Shown: positions 1 to 5,618 of the stretch, piece after piece | Layout of the letters: each line of letters opens with the position of its first letter | Numbering within the stretch: position 1 is the stretch's first letter | Origin: Ruminococcaceae bacterium UBA5401 | GTDB taxonomy: Bacteria; Bacillota; Clostridia; Oscillospirales; Acutalibacteraceae | Direction of reading: 5' to 3' | Assembly (NCBI GenBank): GCA_002409675.1 | Contig: DHOB01000073.1 | Location: 1-7,546 of the forward strand | DNA: 7,546 bases | Position numbers and translations under genes: made by a program | Notes under the pieces: model-generated | Databases searched by the model: none | Seen by the model: only the letters and a program-made list of their open reading frames with translations | Told to the model about the DNA's origin: nothing

Positions 1-13
1 AAAATTCAGTGAA

Positions 14-18
14 GGAGG
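14..18 (+). promoter_or_regulatory. Shine-Dalgarno site of phasin-like gene
   Basis: GGAGG, eight bases before the ATG at 27. It decides the start. The in-frame GTG at 9 lies upstream of this site and the GTG at 24 is only five bases away, so ATG 27 has the best spacing. Confidence 0.75.
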
Positions 19-26
19 CTTCTGTG

Positions 27-359
27 ATGATTTCGGAATTCAGTGAGGATTTGAGGAAGATTTTTCTGGCGGGGCTGGGCGCTGTCGCGGTCACTTCGGA
101 AAAATCAAAGCAGGTCGTCGACGAGCTGGTGAAAAAAGGGGAGCTCACGCTGGAGCAGGGCAAGGTCCTGAACGAGGAACTCCAGCACCGGGTCCGGGAG
201 AAAGCCCGGGAACAGTCGTCCAAGAAAAACGCGGAGACCGTGGCCAAGACCGTCGAAAAGCTGAGCCCGGAGCAGCTGGAGGCCCTCAAGAAAAAAATCG
301 CCGAAGTGGAGGCTGCACGGCAGGCCTCCGGCGGAAAGCAGGAAGATGCCGGGAAATAA
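27..359 (+). CDS. Phasin-like small coiled-coil protein upstream of UbiB-type kinase
   Basis: This 110-residue protein resembles the short phasin-family (polyhydroxyalkanoate granule-associated-like) proteins of Firmicutes. Visible parts are an amphipathic start with a short hydrophobic patch (IFLAGLGAVAV, residues 12-22), a charged helix containing DELVKKGELT (32-41), and a long Lys/Glu/Gln-rich helical stretch (about 42-98) with the shape of a coiled coil. There is no signal peptide and no full membrane span, so it is probably cytoplasmic and lipid- or membrane-associated. The start at ATG 27 follows from the GGAGG at 14-18; a GTG at 9 would add six residues. The stop overlaps the next gene by 14 nt, so translation of the two is probably coupled. 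No PHA synthase is visible nearby, so a storage-granule role is doubtful. An accessory role for the kinase is an inference from position. Its promoter lies outside the window. Confidence 0.8.
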   Translation: MISEFSEDLRKIFLAGLGAVAVTSEKSKQVVDELVKKGELTLEQGKVLNEELQHRVREKAREQSSKKNAETVAKTVEKLSPEQLEALKKKIAEVEAARQASGGKQEDAGK

Positions 360-1941
360 AAATTCCGGCAGCAGGGAGCGCCTGAGGGAAATCCTCGCGG
401 TCCTGCGCAGGTACCAGATTGTAAAAGGCATGACGCCGGTCAAGCTCCGGCAGATTTTCGAGGACCTCGGCCCCACGTTCATCAAGTTCGGGCAGATTCT
501 CTCCACCCGGCCGGACGTGCTGCCCGCCCCGTACTGCGAGGAGCTTGGCCGCCTGTGCGCCGACGTGCGCCCGATGAGCTTTGAGCGGGCGGCCGGCCAG
601 GTGGAGCATGAGCTGGGCCGGCCGGTCGGCGAACTGTTTGCCCGCTTCGACCGGGAGCCCATCGGCTCCGCCTCCATTGCGCAGGTGCACTCGGCGGTGC
701 TGAAAAGCGGCGAGAAGGTCGTGGTCAAAATCAGGCGGCCGGGCATCTACGCCGTGATGCAGCGCGACGTGACCCTGCTGCACCGCGTCTCCGGCCTTCT
801 GAAAATCGCGGGCGGCACGGGGGAGGCCATCGACTTCAACCAGGTGATCGACGAAATGTGGCAGGCCGCCCGGCAGGAGATGGACTTTCTCAACGAGGCC
901 GACCAGGCCGAAAAGTTCCGCAAGCTGAACGCCGGCGTCGCCTATGTGACCTCGCCGCGCGTTTTCCGCCGGTACTCCACGGCGGCCGTGCTGGTGATGG
1001 AGTACCTGGGCGGCATCCCCATCGACGACGCCCGCGCCCTGAAGGCGGAGGGGTACGATTTAAACGAAATCGGGCGGAAGCTGGCCGAAAACTACGTGAA
1101 GCAGGTCGTGGACGACGGCTTTTTCCACGCGGACCCGCATCCGGGCAACCTGCGCGTCCGCGGCGGCAAAATCGTCTGGCTGGACCTCGGCATGATGGGC
1201 CGCCTGACGCAGCGCGACCGGCACCTGCTCCGCCGCGCGCTGGCCGCCGCCGTGCGGGGCGACGTGAACGAACTGTGCAGCCTGCTGCTGGTTTTTTGCG
1301 ACGCGCCGGCGCCGGAAGACCGCTCCCGCCTGTTCGCCGACGTGGAGAACATGCTGAACAAGTACGAGATGCTGGATTTCGGCAGCGTGAACATCGCCAG
1401 AATCCGAAGCGACATGCTGGCCGTCGCAAACCGCAACAACCTCTCCATGCCGCAGGGCGTGACGATGCTCGGGCGCGGCCTCGTCACGCTGGAAGGCGTG
1501 ATCAGCCGCATCAGCCCGGAAATCAACGTGATGCAGGTGATGCTCGGCCATGTTTCCGATTCCGTGCTGGAAGAATTCAAGCCCGCCAGAGAAATGAAAA
1601 AGCTCGCCTTCGAGCTGTTCCGCTCCGGCGTCCGCTTTCCGCAGATTCCGTCGCAGGTCGCCGAGCTGCTGAAAATTGGCATCAAGGGGCAGGGGAAGCT
1701 CAACGTGGAACTGACCAGCTATGACGGGCCGATGCACGCGCTGGACCGGATGGCTTCCCGCCTGGCGGGCGCACTGGTCGAGGCCGGGCTGCTGGTGGCG
1801 TCGGCGATTCTGTGCGCTTCGGATTTGCCGAAAGGGCCGTTCGGCATTCCGGCGGCGGGGTTTGCGGGTTTTCTGCTTGCGCTGGCCCTCGGCGCGGGAC
1901 TGGCCAGGTCCGCCCTGCGCGGCCGCCGCAGAAAGCCGTGA
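346..1941 (+). CDS. UbiB/AarF (ABC1/ADCK) family atypical kinase, membrane-anchored
   Basis: This 531-residue protein has the length and motif order of the UbiB/COQ8 protein-kinase-like family, whose members support isoprenoid-lipid (ubiquinone) metabolism as ATPases or atypical kinases. Visible motifs are KxGQ (K47-Q50), the alanine-rich loop equivalent PIGSASIAQVH (105-115), the nucleotide-binding lysine in VVVK (K128), ExD (E178/D180), the catalytic loop HADPHPGN (261-268) and the DFG-equivalent LDLG (279-282). Two hydrophobic segments near residues 474-491 and 501-523, followed by a basic tail, form the usual C-terminal membrane hairpin. The start at 346 lies inside the end of the phasin-like gene and gives the normal family N-terminus (RERLREILAVLRRY); ATG 430 would cut into that region. 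Two alanines of the A-rich loop are Gly and Ser here. If the host is an anaerobe without ubiquinone, the substrate is unknown. Family assignment is secure; function is not. Confidence 0.95.
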   Translation: MPGNKNSGSRERLREILAVLRRYQIVKGMTPVKLRQIFEDLGPTFIKFGQILSTRPDVLPAPYCEELGRLCADVRPMSFERAAGQVEHELGRPVGELFARFDREPIGSASIAQVHSAVLKSGEKVVVKIRRPGIYAVMQRDVTLLHRVSGLLKIAGGTGEAIDFNQVIDEMWQAARQEMDFLNEADQAEKFRKLNAGVAYVTSPRVFRRYSTAAVLVMEYLGGIPIDDARALKAEGYDLNEIGRKLAENYVKQVVDDGFFHADPHPGNLRVRGGKIVWLDLGMMGRLTQRDRHLLRRALAAAVRGDVNELCSLLLVFCDAPAPEDRSRLFADVENMLNKYEMLDFGSVNIARIRSDMLAVANRNNLSMPQGVTMLGRGLVTLEGVISRISPEINVMQVMLGHVSDSVLEEFKPAREMKKLAFELFRSGVRFPQIPSQVAELLKIGIKGQGKLNVELTSYDGPMHALDRMASRLAGALVEAGLLVASAILCASDLPKGPFGIPAAGFAGFLLALALGAGLARSALRGRRRKP

Positions 1942-1966
1942 GCCCGCGCTCCCGCGCAGGTTTTTT
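1914..1966 (+). terminator. Rho-independent terminator overlapping the kinase gene end
   Basis: CCTGCGCGG at 1914-1922 pairs perfectly with CCGCGCAGG at 1952-1960, directly followed by six T (1961-1966). The 29-nt loop is long and contains the kinase stop codon (1939-1941). The left arm encodes the last residues of the kinase. A terminator here would separate the phasin-like/kinase unit from the nitroreductase unit. The long loop makes the call moderate. Confidence 0.55.
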
Positions 1967-2012
1967 GATTGGACTTTATGACGAAATCGAATCGACAGAT
2001 GCCGTGTATGGC

Positions 2013-2021
2013 AGGAAGGGA
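2013..2021 (+). promoter_or_regulatory. Shine-Dalgarno site of nitroreductase gene
   Basis: Purine-rich AGGAAGGGA ends ten bases before ATG 2032. It favours that start over the in-frame upstream TTG at 1969 and ATGs at 1978, 1999 and 2008, which would add up to 21 residues without family resemblance. Confidence 0.65.
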
Positions 2022-2031
2022 GTGTTTCGGG

Positions 2032-2556
2032 ATGAAAGATTTCTTTGACCTGATTCGCATGCGCCAGAGCTGCCGCAGCTTTTCGGAGAAACCGGTGGAG
2101 AAGGAAAAAATCGTCCGCTGTGTGGAGGCCGCGCGCCTTGCGCCCTCCGCGTGCAACAGCCAGCCGTGGGGATTCGTCGTGGTCAACGGCGGCAAGCTGC
2201 GCGAAAGCGCGGCGCAGAGTGCGCAGGGAGCGGGCGCGAACCATTGGGCGGAAAACTGCCCCGCTTTTGTCGCCGTGGTGGAAAGGAGCGGGCTGGCGGG
2301 CGAACCCGTCGACCAGAAATGGGGAAAGTTCAATCTTGGCCTCGCGGCGATGCAGTTCTGCCTTGCCGCGACGGAACAGGGCCTTTCCACCTGCATGATC
2401 GGGGCTTTTGACGAAGAGAAGGCGAAGAAAGCGATGCGGCTTTCCCCCGAAGAGCGGCTGTGCCTGCTGATTGCCGTGGGGTATGCCGCGGACGGCGACC
2501 CGCTGCGGAAAAAAGACCGCCGGAGCCTGCGGGACGTTCTGAGATTTGCGGAGTGA
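2032..2556 (+). CDS. Nitroreductase-family FMN oxidoreductase
   Basis: The 174-residue protein is a short single-domain member of the nitroreductase (NfsB/FRase I-like) fold, which uses FMN and NAD(P)H to reduce nitro-compounds, quinones or other acceptors, usually as a dimer in the cytoplasm. Visible signatures are the phosphate-contacting RQSCRSF (11-17), the FMN-contacting APSACNSQPW (37-46), the central helix around KWGKFNLGLAAMQ (96-108), GLSTCMIGAFD (117-127) and the C-terminal VGYAADGDPLRKKDR (149-163). The start at 2032 gives the family-typical opening MKDFFDLI. The gene is six bases from thpR and probably cotranscribed with it and the SDR. I see no convincing promoter in the 90-base gap after the kinase gene. 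The physiological substrate cannot be read from the sequence. Confidence 0.93.
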   Translation: MKDFFDLIRMRQSCRSFSEKPVEKEKIVRCVEAARLAPSACNSQPWGFVVVNGGKLRESAAQSAQGAGANHWAENCPAFVAVVERSGLAGEPVDQKWGKFNLGLAAMQFCLAATEQGLSTCMIGAFDEEKAKKAMRLSPEERLCLLIAVGYAADGDPLRKKDRRSLRDVLRFAE

Positions 2557-2562
2557 CGGGGG

Positions 2563-3108
2563 ATGCGCCTGTTTTATGCCGTGAATTTCGAGGAGGAGAT
2601 CCGGGACCGGCTCTGCGGCGTGATACGCGGTCTGCGCCCCTGCTGTGAAGGCGGCCGCTTTACGCGCCCCGAGAACCTGCACCTCACGCTCGTCTTTCTG
2701 GGGGAATGCCCGCCGGGCCGGCTCGCCGCCGCGAAAGAGGCGCTTGCGGCGGTGGACGCCGGGCCGTTCGTGCTGCGCATCGGCGGGATGGGGTGCTTCC
2801 GCCGGCAGGGCGGGGACCTTTACTGGGCCGGCGTGGAGCGGACGCCCGCCTTGCTGCAGGTGTACAGGCAGCTCTGCGCCGCGCTGCGCGGGCGCGGATT
2901 CCGGCTGGAGGCGCGCGCCTACCGCCCCCATCTTACGCTGGTGCGGCAGGCCGTGCTGAAGGAGGGCTGCGACCGCGGCGCGTTCACGGTCCCGGCCATG
3001 AAGATGCAGGTCCGTAAAATCAGCCTGATGCGCTCGGACCGGACGGCCTCCGGGCCGGTCTATACGGAGCTGGCCGCGCAGCGGCTGGGGGAAGGGGCGA
3101 AAGAATGA
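2563..3108 (+). CDS. thpR: RNA 2',3'-cyclic phosphodiesterase (2H phosphoesterase, ThpR/LigT type)
   Basis: This 181-residue protein has the two HxTx motifs that define 2H phosphoesterases: HLTL at H40-T42 and HLTL at H123-T125, each followed by the usual hydrophobic strand (VFLG; VRQ). The spacing, the MRLFYAVNF opening and the total length match ThpR, which hydrolyses 2',3'-cyclic phosphate ends of RNA to 2'-phosphate and was first known as a tRNA 2'-5' ligase in vitro. It is a soluble cytoplasmic enzyme with no signal peptide. ATG 2563 has GGAG nine bases upstream, within the end of the nitroreductase gene. Its stop codon overlaps the SDR start in an ATGA, so translation of the two is likely coupled. 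The in vivo role of ThpR is poorly known, and the link with the neighbouring oxidoreductases is unexplained. Confidence 0.93.
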   Translation: MRLFYAVNFEEEIRDRLCGVIRGLRPCCEGGRFTRPENLHLTLVFLGECPPGRLAAAKEALAAVDAGPFVLRIGGMGCFRRQGGDLYWAGVERTPALLQVYRQLCAALRGRGFRLEARAYRPHLTLVRQAVLKEGCDRGAFTVPAMKMQVRKISLMRSDRTASGPVYTELAAQRLGEGAKE

Positions 3109-3860
3109 AGGCGCTGATTACGGGGGCGAGCTCCGGGATGGGCCGCGACCTGGCGCGCGTGCTGAGCGCGCGCGGATGCGAGCTGGTCCTGACCGCGCGC
3201 CGGGAAGAGCGGCTGGAGGAGCTGAAACGCGAGCTCGGGGCCGGGGTCCGCATCCTGCCCGCCGACCTTTCCGACCCGGCCGCCTGCTTCGGCCTGTATG
3301 AGAAGACCCGGGACGACGGAATCGACATCCTGGTCAACGACGCGGGCTTCGGCGTTTTCGGCCCGTTCGACGAGACCGATCTGGACCGGGAGCTCAGGAT
3401 GATCGACGTGGACGTCCGCGCGCTGCATATCCTCACGAAGCTGTTCTACCGCGACTTCAAAAAGCGGGATTCCGGGTACATCCTGAACGTCGCCTCCGCC
3501 GCGGCGTTCCAGCCCGGGCCGCTGTTTTCCAGCTATTACGCCGCCAAGGCGTATGTCCTTCGCCTGACCGAAGCGCTGGCGGAGGAGCTGCGGCGCGACG
3601 GCAGCCGCGTCTACATCGGCGCGCTGTGCCCCGGCCCCGTGGCGACGGAGTTCGATTCCGTCGCGGACGTGCGTTTCAGCGTGCGGAGCCTTTCGAGCTT
3701 TGCCGTGGCGCGGTATGCCGTGGACCGCATGTTCGCGCGCAAGACCGTGATTGTGCCGGGGATGCAGATGAAGCTGGCCCGGTTTGCCGAGCGTTTCCTT
3801 CCGGAGGCGGCGGTCGTCCGGGCCGCGTACCACATGCAGAGGCGCAAGACGCACCCGTAA
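3105..3860 (+). CDS. Classical short-chain dehydrogenase/reductase (SDR), NADP-type
   Basis: This 251-residue classical SDR has a Rossmann fold. The cofactor motif TGASSGMG is at 6-13, and TARREERL (30-37) after the second strand suggests NADP(H). The NNAG motif reads NDAG (78-81). The catalytic Ser is S131 in NVAS and the YxxxK pair is Y144/K148 in SYYAAK, followed by CPGPVATEF (175-183). It resembles the broad DltE/YqjQ-like (COG0300) group, whose substrates are mostly unknown. In that group the strand before the long helix usually reads with an Asn that completes the catalytic tetrad; here the corresponding residue appears to be D103 (IDVDVRA). ATG 3105 overlaps the thpR stop and is preceded by GAAGGGG at 3091-3097. 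A strong terminator follows 18 bases after the stop. Fold assignment is secure; substrate is unknown. Confidence 0.93.
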   Translation: MKALITGASSGMGRDLARVLSARGCELVLTARREERLEELKRELGAGVRILPADLSDPAACFGLYEKTRDDGIDILVNDAGFGVFGPFDETDLDRELRMIDVDVRALHILTKLFYRDFKKRDSGYILNVASAAAFQPGPLFSSYYAAKAYVLRLTEALAEELRRDGSRVYIGALCPGPVATEFDSVADVRFSVRSLSSFAVARYAVDRMFARKTVIVPGMQMKLARFAERFLPEAAVVRAAYHMQRRKTHP

Positions 3861-3877
3861 GCCTGTTTCCGGCAAAC

Positions 3878-3916
3878 AATGAAGCCCCATGCTTTTTTCG
3901 CATGGGGCTTCATTTT
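3878..3916. terminator. Bidirectional terminator between SDR and enolase genes
   Basis: A perfect 15-bp stem (3878-3892 with 3900-3914) closes a 7-nt loop (TTTTTTC). Read on the plus strand it ends in ATTTTG and serves the SDR gene. Read on the minus strand it ends in ATTGTTT and serves eno. The convergent genes stop at 3860 and 3942, so one hairpin can terminate both. T-runs are short but the stem is long and perfect. Confidence 0.88.
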
Positions 3917-3941
3917 GTCCGGGTTTCGGCAAATTACTGAA

Positions 3942-5225
3942 TTACTGGTTGTAGCAGTGGATGCCCGGGAATTTCGCGTTTTCGCCGAGCTCCTTCTGGA
4001 TGTGCAGCAGGCGGTTGTACTTCGCCACGCGCTCGGTGCGGCTGGGGGCGCCGGTCTTAATCTGCCCGGCGTTGAGCGCCACGGCCAGGTCGGCGATGGT
4101 GGTGTCTTCCGTCTCGCCGGAGCGGTGGGAGACGACCGCCGTGTACCCCGCGCGGTGGGCCGTGCGGATGGCCGCGATGGTCTCGCTGAGCGAGCCGATC
4201 TGGTTCAGCTTAATCAGAATGGAGTTCGCGCAGTGCATACGGATTCCGCGCTCCAGGCGGCTGGTGTTGGTCACAAACAGGTCGTCGCCGACGAGCTGCA
4301 GCTTGTCGCCCAGCTCCTCGGTGATTTTGGACCAGCCCTGCCAGTCCTCTTCGCCGAGGGGGTCCTCCAGCGAGCGGACGGGGTATTTCGACGTCAGGTT
4401 TTTCCACAGGTCAATCAGCTGGTCGGTGGTGTAGTGCGTCTTGTGCTTGGGCAGGGTGTAGCCGTCCGGCCCGGCCCATTCGCTCGCCGCCGCGTCCAGC
4501 GCGAGGAAGAAGTCCTTGCCGGGCTTGTAGCCCGCTTCCTTGATTGCGCTGAGGATCAGCTCGATGGCCTCTTCGTCGGTGGAAAGGCTCGGGGCGTAGC
4601 CGCCCTCGTCACCCACGGCGGTCGAGAGGCCCTTCGATTTCAGGATGGCCGCCAGCTTGTGGAAGACCTCCGCGCACCAGCGCAGCCCTTCCGAGAAAGA
4701 GGGCGCGCCCGCCGGCATAATCATGAACTCCTGAATGTCGATGTTGTTCGCGGCATGCGCGCCGCCGTTCAGGATGTTCATCATCGGCACGGGCAGGGTG
4801 TCCGCCGTAATTCCGCCGATGAAGCGGTACAGCGGCAGGCCGAGCGCGTTGGCCCCGGCTCTCGCGGAGGCCAGCGAGACGGCCAGGATGGCGTTCGCGC
4901 CGCATTTCGATTTGTCCTTGGTCCCGTCGGCCTTCAGCAGGGCGGCGTCCACGGCGGCGCTGTCGGTCGCGTCAAGGCCGCGCACGGCCCGGGCCAGCTC
5001 GTTTTCCACATGGCCCACGGCCTTGGTCACGCCTTTTCCGCCAAAGCGGGACTTGTCCCCGTCGCGCAGCTCCAGCGCCTCGAACGCGCCGGTGGAGGCG
5101 CCGCTCGGCACCGCGGCCGTGCCCGTGGTGCCGTCTTCCAGCGTCACGCGGGCTTCCACGGTCGGATTTCCGCGCGAGTCGAGAATCTGCATCCCTTCGA
5201 CCTGTTTGATTCTGTAATCTGCCAT
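3942..5225 (-). CDS. eno: Enolase (phosphopyruvate hydratase)
   Basis: The 427-residue protein is a full-length bacterial enolase, converting 2-phosphoglycerate to phosphoenolpyruvate in glycolysis and the reverse in gluconeogenesis; it also joins RNA-degrading complexes in some bacteria. Visible active-site elements are the flexible loop PSGASTG (40-46), H157 in GGAHAANN, Q165/E166, general acid/base E207 in GDEGGY, metal ligands D244 (LALD), E287 (LEDP) and D314 (VGDD), catalytic K339 in LIKLNQ, H367-R368-S369 and K390 in QIKTG. The start gives the usual opening with LDSRGNPT at 15-22, with a modest SD (AGAAGGG, 5233-5239 on the other strand) seven bases upstream. The C-terminus (FPGIHCYNQ) is somewhat unusual. 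The gene stands alone, with no gap, pgk, tpi or gpm neighbour, and has its own promoter and terminator. Confidence 0.99.
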   Translation of the reverse strand: MADYRIKQVEGMQILDSRGNPTVEARVTLEDGTTGTAAVPSGASTGAFEALELRDGDKSRFGGKGVTKAVGHVENELARAVRGLDATDSAAVDAALLKADGTKDKSKCGANAILAVSLASARAGANALGLPLYRFIGGITADTLPVPMMNILNGGAHAANNIDIQEFMIMPAGAPSFSEGLRWCAEVFHKLAAILKSKGLSTAVGDEGGYAPSLSTDEEAIELILSAIKEAGYKPGKDFFLALDAAASEWAGPDGYTLPKHKTHYTTDQLIDLWKNLTSKYPVRSLEDPLGEEDWQGWSKITEELGDKLQLVGDDLFVTNTSRLERGIRMHCANSILIKLNQIGSLSETIAAIRTAHRAGYTAVVSHRSGETEDTTIADLAVALNAGQIKTGAPSRTERVAKYNRLLHIQKELGENAKFPGIHCYNQ

Positions 5226-5364
5226 TCTTAAACCCTTCTTCTGTCAGAGAATTTTTTATGGGAACGGGTGGCCCGGTTTTACGGGCTTCCCCGCAAGTCA
5301 GCGTTTGCCTGCGGCGGTCAGACCCCGCTGCCTGCGGAATCCCGCCCCGCTTTCGCAGTTGCTC

Positions 5365-5392
5365 CCGGTATCACCGGTATTCATTATACCGG
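5365..5392. promoter_or_regulatory. Candidate operator: three CCGGTAT heptamers over the eno -10/start
   Basis: CCGGTAT occurs at 5365-5371 and 5374-5380 as direct copies nine bases apart, and as ATACCGG at 5386-5392 in inverted orientation. The last two form a perfect 7-bp inverted repeat with a 5-base centre. That repeat covers the TATAAT of the eno promoter and the expected transcription start, where a bound repressor would block RNA polymerase. Regulator identity is unknown. Confidence 0.45.
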
Positions 5393-5411
5393 AAAGCCGC
5401 ATCCAATGCAA
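5383..5411 (-). promoter_or_regulatory. Sigma-A type promoter of eno
   Basis: On the minus strand, TTGCAT (5406-5411) is followed after exactly 17 bases by the consensus TATAAT (5383-5388). Transcription should start near 5376, giving a leader of about 150 nt before the enolase start codon. Spacing and the perfect -10 make this the strongest promoter in the window. Confidence 0.85.
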
Positions 5412-5511
5412 GTGGAATCGGCCGGCCGGCCGCGCCGAAAAAGCGCGTTCCTCCGACCTGGCACATTTTCTCGGGTGGTATGATAAAAACTGGGAAAACG
5501 ACCTGATTTCG

Positions 5512-5520
5512 TGCTATAAT
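5512..5520 (+). promoter_or_regulatory. Extended -10 promoter of the HAD phosphatase genes
   Basis: TGCTATAAT combines the extended TGn with a consensus -10 (5515-5520). The best -35 match is poor (TGGGAA at 5491-5496, 18-base spacer), as is common for extended -10 promoters. Transcription should start near 5527, just before the first leader hairpin. A second, weaker extended -10 (TGGTATGAT, 5476-5484) lies upstream. Confidence 0.65.
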
Positions 5521-5529
5521 AACACCGTG

Positions 5530-5567
5530 GAGGCCGCCCGCGCCGGGCGCGCGGCGGCGGAGGCGGC
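5530..5567 (+). other. Leader stem-loop 1 of HAD-IIA transcript
   Basis: GAGGCCGCC (5530-5538) pairs perfectly with GGCGGCCTC (5559-5567). The enclosed CGCGC and GCGCG can pair further, making a very stable GC helix at or near the predicted 5' end of the mRNA. No T-run follows, so it is not a classical terminator. A role in RNA stability or control is possible. Confidence 0.6.
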
Positions 5568-5582
5568 CTCGTGAGCGGCCCG

Positions 5583-5599
5583 GCCCGCGCGGCGCGGGC
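5583..5599 (+). other. Leader stem-loop 2 of HAD-IIA transcript
   Basis: GCCCGCG (5583-5589) pairs perfectly with CGCGGGC (5593-5599) around a 3-base loop. It ends eight bases before the SD (5607-5613). It has no T-run and so is not a terminator. Confidence 0.55.
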
Positions 5600-5606
5600 G
5601 GAAGAC

Positions 5607-5613
5607 GGGAGGG
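5607..5613 (+). promoter_or_regulatory. Shine-Dalgarno site of HAD-IIA gene
   Basis: GGGAGGG with five bases to ATG 5619. It decides the start: the in-frame GTG at 5571 would add 16 low-complexity residues, has no such site, and would put the second hairpin inside the coding region. Confidence 0.8.
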
Positions 5614-5618
5614 TTCCG

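Larger units (their letters stand above)
5226..5618. other. Divergent intergenic region between eno and HAD-IIA gene
   Basis: These 393 bases hold control elements for both directions and no supported gene. From left to right: the eno leader (about 150 nt) with small hairpins at 5271-5286, 5291-5314 and 5325-5337; three CCGGTAT heptamers at 5365-5392; the eno promoter at 5383-5411; a perfect 14-bp GC palindrome made of repeated GGCC at 5419-5432; a rightward extended -10 at 5512-5520; and two GC-rich stem-loops at 5530-5567 and 5583-5599 before the SD of the HAD-IIA gene. Short open frames here lack ribosome sites and family resemblance. Confidence 0.8.

Noticed and set aside
858..1724. A 288-codon open frame in another plus-strand frame inside the kinase gene
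   Set aside because: Arg/Pro-rich shadow frame wholly within the kinase coding sequence, with no ribosome site or family motif.
1967..2031. Possible promoter for the nitroreductase gene (TTGATT or TTGGAC near 1965-1974)
   Set aside because: No acceptable -10 lies at 16-18 bases from either hexamer.
1060..2931. A 623-codon open frame on the minus strand across the kinase, nitroreductase and thpR genes
   Set aside because: It runs antisense to three well-supported genes, has a His/Ala/Gln/Arg-rich composition typical of GC-rich antisense frames, and shows no domain.
3879..5231. A 450-codon open frame on the plus strand lying fully across eno
   Set aside because: It is the antisense shadow of enolase caused by the high-GC third codon position. 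Its translation is rich in Arg, Gly, Val and Ala with no recognisable domain, and it begins inside the terminator hairpin.
5226..5376. Enolase leader considered as a T-box or known riboswitch
   Set aside because: No T-box core sequence, no terminator/antiterminator pair and no riboswitch motif that I recognise.
5419..5432. Perfect 14-bp palindrome of repeated GGCC considered as a binding site
   Set aside because: It is simple alternating GC sequence in a GC-rich genome, just upstream of the eno -35; chance is the easier explanation.
5530..5567. Leader hairpin considered as a terminator or attenuator
   Set aside because: The stem is strong, but no T-run follows and the next codons lead straight to another hairpin and the SD, so intrinsic termination is not supported.
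5258..5574. Short plus-strand open frames of 71-89 codons in the eno/HAD-IIA intergenic region
   Set aside because: They run through the eno leader and promoter and the rightward -10 box, lack a usable SD, and resemble nothing known.
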